From: Panicum virgatum
Lineage: Eukaryota > Streptophyta > Magnoliopsida > Poales > Poaceae
Reading direction: 5' to 3'
DNA: 64,000 nucleotides
Assembly: GCF_016808335.1 (NCBI RefSeq)
Contig: NC_053153.1
Coordinates: 30,015,590 to 30,079,589, forward strand
This document shows, piece by piece, positions 43,339-53,804 of the stretch (its first letter is position 1; the number at the start of each line of letters is the position of its first letter). The notes below the pieces were generated by a model. The model worked only from the letters and a program-made list of their open reading frames with translations. It had not been told where the DNA came from and did not search any database. The translations under genes were made by a program, and so were the position numbers.

Positions 43339-44880
43339 TGTAAGGATCACCGGGGTGTCCGACCCTAGAGGGGGAGGGGGTGAATAGGGTCGCTAATCGC
43401 TTTTTAACCTAGGGCTCAAACTACTTGCATAAGATAAACCTAACACGTCCTACGCATGCTAGTTATGACTAAGGTTTATCTATGCTACTCTCTACTAACC
43501 CCTAAAAAGACTTGCAACCTAGCTAATCCTAATCAAACTAACTAGGAAAGTAAAGGTATGCAAGGTAGAGTAAGTGCGGAAACGTAATGCGATAAGTAAA
43601 GAGGTAAGTGCAAGAGGAATGCAAACTCCCGAGTAGACACGGTCATGTAACGTGGTTCGGCATAAACGCCTACGTCCACGGGACACCGAGGCTCTTCCGA
43701 TCACCGTCTTGCACTACGCCACCAATGGCGATGCCGGCAAGCAAAGGCAAGTGCCCACAAGACACCGAGTCTCGTGCACCGCCACCGTCTCTCTCGGTCA
43801 CCCGGCCGAAATCCACTACGGAGCTTCTCCACCAAGGAGGGGGCCTCCTCTTCCCCCGCACAAAGTGTCGTTGCCACTCCACACCAAGACGGAGGGTCAC
43901 ACGACGGATCACAAGTTGCTTGCCGCAGCAAGACTTCTCTCAAGGGAGCTCTCGCAAGAACTAATCCCTATTACAAGCACTAAGCACTCTCACAAGTGTG
44001 CTTAAGCCTATATGATGTACAATGAAGCTCTATGGTGGTTGGAGATGTTCTTGGGTGTGTTTGGGATGTTCAGCAACTCCAGCACACTTCAAATGGACGG
44101 GGTGAGGCGTATATATAGGCCACCAAGTCTTGTAGCCGTTGCTCCAACGGTCAGCTGAAAAACTGCGTATCACCGGAAGAACCGATGCCTCTTGGTGGGG
44201 TAGCGTCGGTTCATCCGGTCACTCACAACATGAAGTAGCCGTTGAAGTCCTGACAGCAGACGCAGAGACCACCGGTTGAACCGATGCAATGCACCGATGC
44301 CTCACCGGTTCAACCGGTGCTGAAAGAATCTTCTCCTGGACGCTGGCGTCATTACACCGGTGGTATGCACCGATGCCCCATCGGTTGAACCGGTGCTGAA
44401 GACACTTCTCCTGGGCACTTGACATCGTCTCTGGTACAAAGGACGGTCAATGCACCGACGGTATGCTCCGATGCACCGTCGGTTGAACCGGTGCTGAAGA
44501 AACTTCTCCTGGGTGCTTGACATCGTCTCTGGTACATAGGACGCCCAATGCACCGATGCCCTATTTTGGACCGTCGGTTCAACCGGTGCCTATAGGCTGA
44601 CTTGGCTTCGATTCCCTTCTGCACCAAGGTATTATGGCGTCGGTTCTTCCGACTACCACCGGATGCTCCGATGCCCTGGCATCGGTTCTTCCGGTGCTCC
44701 TGAACCCCCGTAGGGGCGGCCCTTTGGGCCTAGCTACACCTATCTTCTCTTTGTCATCACTTGAACCTAAAAGCCTGAGAATGGTCATCTTTAACAATCA
44801 TATTAGTCCAAGTGTTGTGTGTGTCATCAATCGCCAAAACATTATATTGAAATATGGCACGAGAGGCCATTTTCGCTACA
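43339..44880 (-). mobile_element. SIRE-like copia solo LTR nested in the large LTR
   Basis: Runs from TGTAAGGATC to TTCGCTACA with a perfect 5-bp flank GTTGC (43334-43338, 44881-44885). It is the same family as the LTR parts at 54248-61558 ('gagggggagggggtgaat' near the left end, 'caatcatattagtccaagtg' near the right end). Orientation is inferred from the related copy at 61559, where a G-rich polypurine tract precedes the LTR on the minus strand. It holds the palindromic repeats listed next. No coding. Confidence 0.85.
44160..44720. repeat. Palindromic ACCGGTTGAACCGGT-type repeats inside the SIRE-like LTR
   Basis: Several blocks of 'caccgatgcc' plus 'ggttgaaccggtgctgaaga' recur about every 80-110 bp. 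The core CACCGGTTCAACCGGTG (44308-44324) is a near-perfect palindrome. 'cttctcctggrc' follows most copies. Upstream, 'gaggcgtatatataggccac' at 44104 is a TATA-like site on the plus strand. Confidence 0.65.
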
Positions 44881-47800
44881 GTTGCTCTTATTACTCTGTG
44901 TGGCAAAGAGATCAAGCAGTCCCAAACTGTGGGAAGCAGACGATTCGAATCGAGTTTGTTAACCTGGCCAGGCAGACCTAACACACATGTTTGGAACACC
45001 GTCGGGTCGTTCCCAAACAACCGTTTACCTTTCTTTCCGGCTTGTGGACAGAGTCACTCTCCCCGACTACAGGGCTCCAAGGTCCAACCTTGTCCCTCCT
45101 AGTCGTAGTGTTGCGCAACATAAAAATAAAACCTATCCCTAAGAGAGAGTGAGAGGTATATCCACTCCCCGGTCCAATCGGCTACTAGGCTTTCCGCGTA
45201 CCATATTTACGGCATGTGGCTAGTACGTTCAAAAACTTAACCAGCACTACCACACACCGCGACCTTAGCAAGTTCATCAACACAGACGGGGTCTCACCAA
45301 AGGTCATGATATCGAACACGACCCCGTCCGTCGTCCTTATATTGATAACAGAAAGTAAACAAGCAATTCCTATAAAGCTCGCGAGTGACAGGCAATCACT
45401 CGACTTTTACCGGTCCTATAAGCTTAGCAAGTAGTCGAACTCAGGTCTAGTGTTTAGTACATAGGTTCCTAGGATCATGCATCTAGGGTTTCAATTCAAA
45501 TCCTAAGAACTGTAAATGCACAAGTAAATAATAACAATAAATGATAATAATTTGAAATATAGATTATGTCCGGGGCTTGCCTTCTCGATAGTCACTAACT
45601 ATTTCAGCCCTGGGCTCTTCCGAACTTTGGTCCGGGGCTTCAGTTAGTACCGCAGTGTTCACTTGAGCTTCGAGATCACCTCCGTCAGACTCCGGGATCA
45701 GCTCGTACGTCCCATCCGATAAGGCAGTCGTATCTATATGTAATGCAAGAACAGTATTATCAACACACTCACGATGTGGTGAAGCTAAGCAAACAAAATT
45801 AATACATACATGGGCAATCATTTATAGAGTAGTTAATTAACAATTCTATCTACACAAGGCATCATGATCAACACACAAGAAAGCTATACTAACTTCATAA
45901 AGTGAGTGGTGGTTGATTCCTATAGTAATTAAATCAAGGTTTGCTAATAAATTAACAACTCAGAGAACAAACAGTAATAAATTTAGAATAAATTACTCTA
46001 ATCATAGTATGAACAGAGTAAGCTATCCTGTAAATTTCATGCTAAAACATGTAGCCATTTATTCATAAAAAATCAATCATTCAGACCACACCTAGAACAA
46101 GATTGAATTACACAGATTAAAATAAAGTACATCAGAAGCTCAAAATTTATCAGAAGGTCGACACAGAGATGGCTTAGCTACTGTGAATTTTTCATGATTT
46201 TATACACACAGAAATAATTCTGAGAAAATAAACAAAACATACATCAATCTAAAAAGATTCATTTTTAGCTCATGTTCTAGTCATGAACTAGGGCTCAAAC
46301 TACATGTAAAAGCTAAACTATTCAAAAAGATCACTCAGAAATATTTTCCTGATTTATTATCAGCATAAAATATTTATCATAATTAAAGCCTACTAAACAA
46401 GGATTAACTCAAAGAAATAGCTACACATGACAACTGACCACGAAGTTTTTATAGAAATACTAGTGTCACATGAAAAAACCACCATAAAAATATCACTGCA
46501 AGACATGGCTTCAAGCAATAGTTAAGAAAAAGATAAAATAACTAGTCTTTATTTACCTAGTGACACAAATCTACTTCTACAGCAAAAACTTTCAACAAAC
46601 ACCCACCATAAAATGGTTCTACTGCATAGAGCTACTCTCAAGGATTCCAGATCAACTGGATTTGCTATTTTACGATTTTTTTACGAATTTCTATTGAATT
46701 TCAAAATTTACAGCAAAAATTACAAAGGGGCCCTTGCTGCTACTATTCAACTGAGTCTAGGGCTATTCAAATAACCCCCTGGGGTTTTGTTTCTTTCTAC
46801 CCCGAGGTCCTTGGCCGGGTCAGAGGGGGGGGCGCGGGGTTTGACCGGCCGAATCTGGCATCTAGGCTCGCCGGCGGCGAGGAATAGGTGGGGGAAACGC
46901 TAGAGGAGACCGAGGCGGAGCACTGGGTACCCTTGGTTCGCGGATAGGGAGACGGCGGCGGAGGCAAACGACGGTGAGGGTGTTCTAATGGGGATTGGGC
47001 GAGGAGGAGGGGTGGGTGAGCTGCACGAGGTCGAGGTGCAACTGATGGAGTGGTCAGCGTGGGCGGAGAGGCTGCAGAGAGGCGGGTCGACGGCGGCGTC
47101 AAGCTCGCCGGTGTTCGGGGTGGAGCGGCGGCGGCGTTCTGGGGCGTGGAATTGCGGGGCAAGCGAAAGGGCGAAAGGAATGGGAAGCTGGGGTATTTGT
47201 GCTGCTCGTGCGCGCGATAGGAGAGGGCGGCGGCCTCTGCAGCGAGCTCGCCACCGCGGCGGCGAGGTGGCGGCCGCGCGGGTGGTTCTGGGCTCGGCGG
47301 GGGAGCGTGGCAGAGTGGAGAGAGCGCCAGCGCGAGTCAAGAAGCGGTGGAGGAGGAGCAGCGCGACGCGTGGGTGCCAGCGCGAATCAAGACGTGGCCG
47401 GGCTGGCTCTCCACGGCGCCGGCGGCGGTGCTGCACAGCGGCGGCGCTGAAAACAGAGCAGAGGAGCTGGAGGAAGGGGAAAAGGACCCAAATGCAATTT
47501 CTGAAATTTCCAGGGACCAAACTGTAAAGCAAAGATAACTTTTAAAATAGGGCTCAAATGAAAAAGTGCCCAACATGAAAGTTGTTCAACTTTTCAATAT
47601 CTACAACTTTGATGTTGTGCAAAAATTGATTTGATCAAAGGATAGAGAGATAATTTTGAAAACATAGAAGGGATTTTGAATTTAAAGGAAACTTGTCTTT
47701 TTCAAGGTAAATTCACTTCAAAACTAGGCTGAAATGAAATAATTCCTGCCAAGCAATGATTGCACTATATTTTGCAAATACACCCTCCACAAAAGCAAAA

Positions 47801-47964
47801 AATTCCACAACCTATTCAAATATAACTATAGAAAGGACCTTGCATAAAATCATAATTACACATATAACCTTTTATATTTACAAAAACATCCTTTTTCAAG
47901 CAATTCAAGCACATGATGCATAAAATAGATACACAACTACAGTGCAGACACCTAGGGTGTCACA

Positions 47965-48057
47965 GGTGTTCCGATTGTCTACGGTCTGATACAACATGAG
48001 ACTTTAAGAAGGACCAATTGGCAACATCCTACAAACACAGCAGATGATGTCAGATAT
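47965..48057 (-). other. E1 spacer between large LTR and antisense gene
   Basis: Short noncoding stretch of E1, beginning with the presumed target copy GGTGT. Confidence 0.4.
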
Positions 48058-49790
48058 CATACAACTACTCGATATTGGGAAAAAATATACAACAGAAGAC
48101 TTACCTTGGTGAATTTAAAGCTCTATTGCATATAATCTGCAAGCTTCTGCACATTTTCTATGGTGAGCAGAGGATCATCAAAGAGTTCTTTTCCCAATTC
48201 TTCCTAGGCAAACTGAGGGAGCGACTGGAAGGGTACTACTCGAACAGTAGATTTCCCTGACCCTCCAGCCTCACCATCGCCAGTACCAGCAGTAGCAGTA
48301 GCGGTTGCTCCGGTAGCTGCGGGTGCGGAAGATTTCCTTGCATTGGGAACCCAGAGGTGCCTGCTTCTTGACATGTTGCAGCAGTGCTTTCGATCAACCC
48401 AATTATTGGTGACTCGGGTGCTGATCGAGTAGTGGAATCTGGGTCACTCTGCACCCAGTTACGGAAATCTTGAACCTAATCCTTCTCATGCTCAGGAAGG
48501 TATTGTATCCTAAACAAAGCTGGAGTCAGCACAAGAGAATACGGGTTTAATTAGAGAAAGTAAGACTCTTACTGGCCACTGTCGAGTCGATATGCTTTCT
48601 TCTGTAACAGTGATCCAGGGGCTGCTTTCCGTTTTTTCTCATATTCGCCACCAGATTGGGCGGCATCAGTTGGAGAGGGAGGCATGCAGTACCATGTTTT
48701 ATAATTCTTCTGCAAACAGAGTGGTTTCATCAAGAAAAACAAAGGGAATTATTCATACAAGTACTCGAAAATGCTTACCCAGGACTTCTCGGGTGGATTG
48801 CCTGCCCAGAAGAGCGATGGAAGAATCAAAGACTCGTCAAAGTTGTCGAGTAGTTTGTAGCACCTTCTCACTACCTCAGCACGAGTCAGTGGCTCTGGAG
48901 TAAACCTGGTGCGATCATTTACACCTTCATATCTGAAGACCGGATGCTTCCGACGCTGTAGATGTTGAATCCGACGGCTCACAAAGAAAAACACCACATG
49001 GTTTCCAGTGATTCCTTTCTTCTTCAACGTCGCAAGGGCATTGAGGAGGCATGTTACCTGCCCGCCACCAGGTCCAGTACTTGACCAACTTGTTTGGACT
49101 TGGGGGCGCCAGGAGTTCTTGCGGGAAGTGGAGATTCAAAGTTCCCGACATGAAACCAGAAACTTTTCCACTCGACTCCTTTACCAATTGGTTGATAAGA
49201 TAAGTACTCGTCTCGGTTCTCAGGATGGAGTACTAACTCACATCCACTGACGACGGCAGGTTTGCTAACGTTTGGAATTGGTACAAGGATGAAAAAATGT
49301 TGAGAAAGATGGAAATGAGGAAGAATGCCAAGGAATGCTTCACAGAAAAGGGTGAATATCAAAAGATGCAAGATGGATTGTGAGGTCAGATGACACAATT
49401 AGATTCCCCAGAATTAAAGAAGAGCATGGAAGAATTCCGAGATAGGCACTGCAAGACCACGTTCTACGAAATCGCGGAACATGACGGTTTCAAAAGTACC
49501 TTCGAATGGGTACTCCTCTCCTTCAGCTGCGTGCCACTGGATCATAGCTTGACTTTGGAATAGCTTCATATCCTCCAGTTCTTGCACAGCCGCTTCGGAC
49601 ATCTTGCTCTTTCGCCAGCCCGTGGAGAGATCAGCCACCTCCTCGACATCAAGCTTGGACTTGTTCTTCTTAGGAGCCGTCTCAGTGTCACGAGCAGTAA
49701 TTTTTGGCTAGGGGCTACGTGAGGGGCCTGTGGAAGGTGAATAGAGGGGAGTTTTGATCTAAAATGGCGGCGGCCAGGAATCAAAGGGGT
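48058..49790 (-). pseudogene. Antisense ORF of E1 ('putative gypsy type transposon' domain), decayed
   Basis: Same kind of gene as in E2, here on the minus strand, opposite to E1. Recognisable pieces: 49414-49638 (KMSEAAVQELEDMKLFQSQA, then FRDFVERGLAVPISEF), 49054-49398 (HLTSQSILHLLIFTLFCEAF, then LGILPHFHLSQHFFILVP, then GVEWKSFWFHVG) and 48749-49027 (GNHVVFFFVSRRIQHLQRRK, then EVVRRCYKLLDNFDESLILP). Frame changes and stops separate them. The 5' start lies near 49790 and the 3' part has been cut by the large solo LTR. Function unknown. Confidence 0.65.
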
Positions 49791-50307
49791 AAAACCCCTA
49801 AAAGTTACCGCAAGGTTTAATCAGGCTACAAATGGCAATTCTGTGAATACTTGGAAGATCAACGGTCGTTGACTATTCTGAGCGGTTTCTAAAAATCAGG
49901 ATGTCATCGTTTGTCACGAGTTTTGGATCCTTAAATCTAAATTTAAAGATTTAAAATTCATGGCTCGAGGGCTACAGGATGTGTGCATCAGAGATTTATT
50001 TTTCAATTTTTTGAAAAATAAGAGAAGAAAAAGAGTGATGTGACCCTCAGCCTGATTCTGCGATTCAATCTAAGGCTCAAAGGCTACTCCATATGGAGCG
50101 CGATTACTTCACGCACCATATATGATTAAGATTTCGGGGCATGAGCACCTCACAGCCTCGAAGCAACCACAAGTACTTGAAGAACTACTCGATGTACCTG
50201 AAGGAAGGCCTAAAAGCAACTAAAAGGATGTTCTACTTAAAGTACTCGAAGATGCCCTGCCAAGTACTCGATGCCTGCAGGACTCGGCTACGAAGAGCTC
50301 GGGGGCT
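49791..50307 (+). other. E1 3' untranslated region and polypurine tract
   Basis: No gene. It is rich in AGTACTCGA words. It ends with AGCTCGGGGGCT (50296-50307), a G-rich polypurine tract next to the 3' LTR; the complement is found at the same place in E2. Confidence 0.65.
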
Positions 50308-50722
50308 TGTCAGACCCGAGGCAGTGGAACTGCTCATAGGCATAGAAATATTCTAGAGTAAGGGATAGCTCATGGATGTACCTTACCCCTCTTGTAACTA
50401 CCCGAATATGCGTAGAACTAGTTGCACTACAAGGAAACTACCCGAACCAGTTGTAGTAGGACTCCAACTGTACTCAGCTAGGACTTTCCATGTAACCCTG
50501 TCCCCCCGGATATTTAAGGGCGGGCAGGGACCCCCTCGAAACACATCAACACCTAAGGCAATACAAACAACCACGCAGGACGTAGGGTATTACGCAACTC
50601 GCGGTCCGAACCTGTCTAAATCTTTGTATTCCTTGCACCATTGAGTTCCAGAGCAGTCGATCCCTACCTACAACCCTACTGCTAAGGGTATCTCTGAGCA
50701 GGCTTGGCGGTAAACACCGACA
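50308..50722 (+). repeat. 3' LTR of E1
   Basis: Runs from TGTCAGACCCGAGG to AACACCGACA, 415 bp, with TATA-like 'ggatatttaaggg'. About 91% like the 5' LTR by eye. Confidence 0.88.
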
Positions 50723-50893
50723 AGTTTGAAATTTTGAATTTTGCAACTAAACTCCTAAAGTATTGTTTGGTTCATTTTACCCATAGACCATACCTTTTGG
50801 TTCAAGTTACCCTTAATACAATTTATCCTTTTCATTTCTCCATACATGCATAGGCGGAGTTTTAAGTTGAAATTTTAAAGACGATAGTACATA

Positions 50894-51719
50894 TAAAGAT
50901 GCAACGGGTATGAAATACTCGTGTACCTGCGGATACCCGATCCGCTGGGTGCGGATTTGAGTCAGGGTTTGTGTCCGCGGGCGTGGGCGTGGGTACGACT
51001 ATAAACCCAACGGGTATTTCATAACGGGTTTGAAAAATTGATATCCGAACCCGAAAACCCGCAAACCCGATGATATATGGGCCCTAATAACCTCATAGAT
51101 AAATCTTCTCTAGGGTTTCTCTCATCTCCTCCCCACTCCCTAGTCCAGCCGTTGCAAGCCGCCCCCCACCCCAACCCCAGCGTGGTGCTCGGTGCCCCGC
51201 CCCAACAGGCCAGCACCGCGCCCCTCAGTAGCCCGCCAGTCGCAGGTCGCCCAGCCCCCCTCGCGCAGCAGCCTCGCCCCTCCCTCCTCCTTGGGCCACT
51301 GCCCGCCGCTCCAGAGTCCAGATCCACCGCCGGCCGCAGCTCCAGGCTCCTCCGCCGGCCGCCGCTCCACCATCAGGAGCCACCTCCTCAAGCCCCTGGA
51401 CCGCCGCTCTACCGCTCGGCCGTCGTTCCACCGTTGGCCGCCTCTCGCTCCCTCATCCTCGGGCCCAGATGACGCCTGCAAACCCTCGACAGCTCGACGC
51501 CAGCGACCAGGTGAAGCCCGTAGCCAGCGCCCAGGCGACGCGCGCAGGCCCCGACGCGGGTACACGGGCGTGCCCGCGGGTACGCGGGTATTCGCGGACA
51601 GCAGGTGGGGGTCTGGGTTTCTTTCCGTCGCGGGTTGCGGGCACGGGCACGAGTTTTGGTTTGCGGGTGCGGGTCTCTGAAGTTAGTATCCGCACAAATT
51701 TTACCCGTTGCCATCTATA
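50894..51719. mobile_element. Non-autonomous hAT-like transposon, 826 bp
   Basis: Flanked by the perfect 8-bp duplication AGTACATA (50886-50893 and 51720-51727). The ends are inverted: left TAAAGATGCAACGGGTA against complement of right TATAGATGGCAACGGGTA. Subterminal regions are dense in 'cgggtacccg'-like words. The GC-rich centre has long frames in several phases (e.g. 51192-51680) but no hAT dimerisation domain or other recognisable protein. Confidence 0.8.
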
Positions 51720-51727
51720 AGTACATA

Positions 51728-52466
51728 TCATAATGCATGTTGGATAAAATATATAATAATTTTTTTATCATTTTTTATAGACTAGAATATTTAATAATAA
51801 ATTAATTATTAGAGTTCAACATGAGCGTCCCTGCGATGCCACCTCTCTTCTTGTTTTTTTTCTTGTTCTTTATTTGTCCCATTAGTTTTTCCCTCTATGC
51901 ACGTCCGGCTTTCTTCTAGTGCCAACCCTTCCGACGGACGGCACGCCGGATGCAAAGGAATCTATCTGGATGTCTTGCATCGTTGATATTGTCCATCTTG
52001 AATACACCACCACGCTGCTCACCTTCACTGCGCCTCCTCCCGCCAATTAGGGCCAGACGCGACAGCATCAGCGCACACCTGCGAAGGAGGAACTGAATGC
52101 GTCGCCATGGCCCTACGGTTATAGAGCTAAACAGGTGGTATCATTTTCTAAAAGGTTATAATTGCATCCCTAGTTCATGGATCAAACCGGTGATATCATT
52201 TTCATTGCCGGCCCGATTCCAAACCGGCCCTAATGTGCTATATTAATTATTACAAATTGACTTAAAATCCGACTTCCAAATTGATGGTGATGAGTGACGA
52301 GCCTTGTGCAGTAGTGTTAGATGGCAGGACAATTGCAAGCACAAGACAGAAAAAAGAGGGGGCACTGCAACGTGTACGGTACATAAAGCTGAACAGGTGG
52401 TGGGAAAGTAAAGAAAGGGGATATACAAATTGTCCATGCGAATAAACATGGCCTATTAAAGTCCTG
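51728..52466. other. No gene seen
   Basis: AT-rich and mixed intergenic sequence; short frames only on the minus strand (52243-52495), not recognised. Confidence 0.45.
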
Positions 52467-52468
52467 TA

Positions 52469-52578
52469 TTCCCTCCGGTCGGCAAAGCATGTCATTCCGG
52501 CCGGAGCTACCAGTACCAGGTAATTTTGCTAAGCAAATCTGGTCATCAGGAACGGCATGTAGTGCCGAACGGAGGGAG
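52469..52578. mobile_element. Stowaway-type MITE, 110 bp, between TA dinucleotides
   Basis: Ends TTCCCTCCGGTCGGCAAAGC and, complemented, CTCCCTCCGTTCGGCACTAC; TA stands at 52467-52468 and 52579-52580. The arms continue to match for about 30 bp. Confidence 0.7.
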
Positions 52579-52580
52579 TA

Positions 52581-53136
52581 TATCTGTATTTGATGAAATA
52601 ATTATTCCCTCGATCATTGGCCTTGATTAATCTACATTGTTTGCACGTATTAATGTGTGAAACATTTAATTTTGTGGAAACTTTTGCCACTTTCCAAGTC
52701 CTAGAAAATGAAACAGAAACAGAGACTAGCGGATATATTCAGTTGATGCAATAATGCATGTAAAATAATTGGGATTTGACTATGGTGACTGGTCAGAAAA
52801 CACAAAAAACACGACGACTGAGACAGATAAGCTGCACCTGCACGCAGTTACAGTAACCATCCAAGTCCTAAACACCAACGACAGGAAAATTAAATGACCG
52901 TCGCTAAAAGCACAACACTAACAAATCCAAACGTCAAAATTTCTAGCAGCCACAAAACCAAATCTCAAGTACTGACAAGCCAGTTACAATACAACCAAAC
53001 TAAGCATCAACTTATGAGGTACGAATCAAAGATCAACATTACCGGGCGATCCAATTGAACTCCTCCAGAGGATCGGAGGATCGATGCTGGGAGAACCTTG
53101 TCGTATCCGGCAGCAAGGTCCATGCATGGTGGCATC
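52581..53136. other. No gene seen; probable 3' flank of a minus-strand gene
   Basis: No coding; from about 53000 on it would be the 3' untranslated region if the exon at 53137-53229 is real. Confidence 0.35.
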
Positions 53137-53229
53137 TCAAATTCTCAATGATCCGTCCTCACCGCCATGGGCAGATGGAGCATCGATAAGCTGTGGGGCA
53201 CCGGCGGCACTTGCTGACACAGAGGCTCC
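53137..53229 (-). CDS. Possible last exon, minus strand, unknown product
   Basis: On the minus strand an acceptor (TGTGTGCAG) at 53230 opens 31 codons, GASVSASAAGAPQLIDAPSA and ten more, ending in TGA at 53137-53139. The composition is exon-like against AT-rich flanks. Together with 53500-53804 it may be one transcription unit leading left from the array. No family recognised. Confidence 0.3.
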   Translation of the reverse strand, partial: GASVSASAAGAPQLIDAPSAHGGEDGSLRI

Positions 53230-53499
53230 CTGCACACATAAGAACAGACCAGCATGCTTAGTGAGTGAGGCAACAAAACCAAACTATATATGGCTTAAAG
53301 GCCGAAAGAATATAGAAGGCTATATATGTTAAAATGCTTAGGATTTAGTCCAAACTAGAGCTACTAAATATTGTGCAAACACTAAAGCCCTAGCTCAAAG
53401 ATATAACAAATCTGTAATAGTTAATCTGTTACAAAACCTTACTAAGAGCAGAAGACAAGGGTTCCTACCAGGAGAGCCAAATCCCTGACGACTGCATCA

Positions 53500-53804
53500 T
53501 CATGTGGCTGGCGGCGATGGCGACGGTGATGGCGGTGGGATGTCAAACCGCTCGGCCATGGACTGCAGGAAAACACACGAAGATGTGTCAACAAACAGGT
53601 TAGGACTCACACTATGTATTATGTAGTAGAAAGGCCGCGGCCACGATCACCAAGTTAGTATTAGTACCTGCCAGACCATTAGCCAGTGGTCCCGCTCCTG
53701 GCGCCTCTCCTCCCGCTCCCGCTGCAGCTCCCGTTCCAGCCTCTCAAGCCGCGCTCCCATGGTGGCGGTCACCTCCTCCTCCGGCGCCGGCCACGCCACG
53801 TCAC
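53500..53804 (-). CDS. Two exon-like segments, Arg/Glu coiled coil, minus strand
   Basis: Segment A, 53668-53804, runs from acceptor CATCACAG to donor GGCAG/GTACTAA. It encodes DVAWPAPEEEVTATMGARLE, then an Arg/Glu-rich helix (RLERELQREREERRQERD) and HWLMVWQ, likely a coiled coil. Segment B, 53500-53562, follows acceptor TTTCCTGCAG and encodes SMAERFDIPPPSPSPSPPAT then TGA. Such a Glu/Arg helix followed by a Pro/Ser tail is also seen at the ends of plant CACTA-type transposases, so a transposase remnant is one reading; the 3' exons of the CC-domain gene to the right is another. The segments are copied in every host module of the array. Confidence 0.4.

Larger units (their letters stand above)
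42593..47964 (-). mobile_element. Large solo LTR (net about 3.8 kb), chromovirus-like, in E1
   Basis: In plus reading it runs from TGTGGCAGAACC to GGGTGTCACA; on the minus strand it starts TGTGACACCCTAGGTGTC, which I recall as the start of long Tekay/Del-type LTRs of grasses. Flanks GGTTA and GGTGT agree at only 3 of 5. No gag, pol, primer site or polypurine tract is seen. Inside are a GC-rich promoter/leader block (46800-47450) and AT-rich sequence; the open frames there are spurious. A second LTR is nested at 43339-44880. Confidence 0.68.
24231..50722 (+). mobile_element. E1: Tat-lineage Ty3/gypsy retrotransposon, broken by nested insertions
   Basis: LTRs 24231-24644 and 50308-50722 share the plus orientation and differ at about 36 positions by eye (near 9%). 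The flanks ATTTT (24226-24230) and AGTTT (50723-50727) match at 4 of 5. Order: LTR, primer site, gag, protease, reverse transcriptase, two RNase H-like domains, integrase, degenerate repeats, an antisense ORF, a G-rich polypurine tract and LTR. Dual RNase H and an antisense extra ORF are marks of the Tat lineage. Inserts at 26852-36143, 37689-39457 and 42593-47964 account for about 16.4 kb; without them E1 is about 10 kb, normal for Tat. Many stops make it inactive. Confidence 0.88.

Noticed and set aside
46797..47532. GC-rich frames near 47000 as a host gene
   Set aside because: They lie inside the large solo LTR, in its promoter/leader region, and are open in several phases.
24231..50722. 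E1 as two separate adjacent retrotransposons
   Set aside because: LTR orientation, the gag and RT frames rejoining after removal of inserts, and primer-site/polypurine positions all fit one element with nested insertions.
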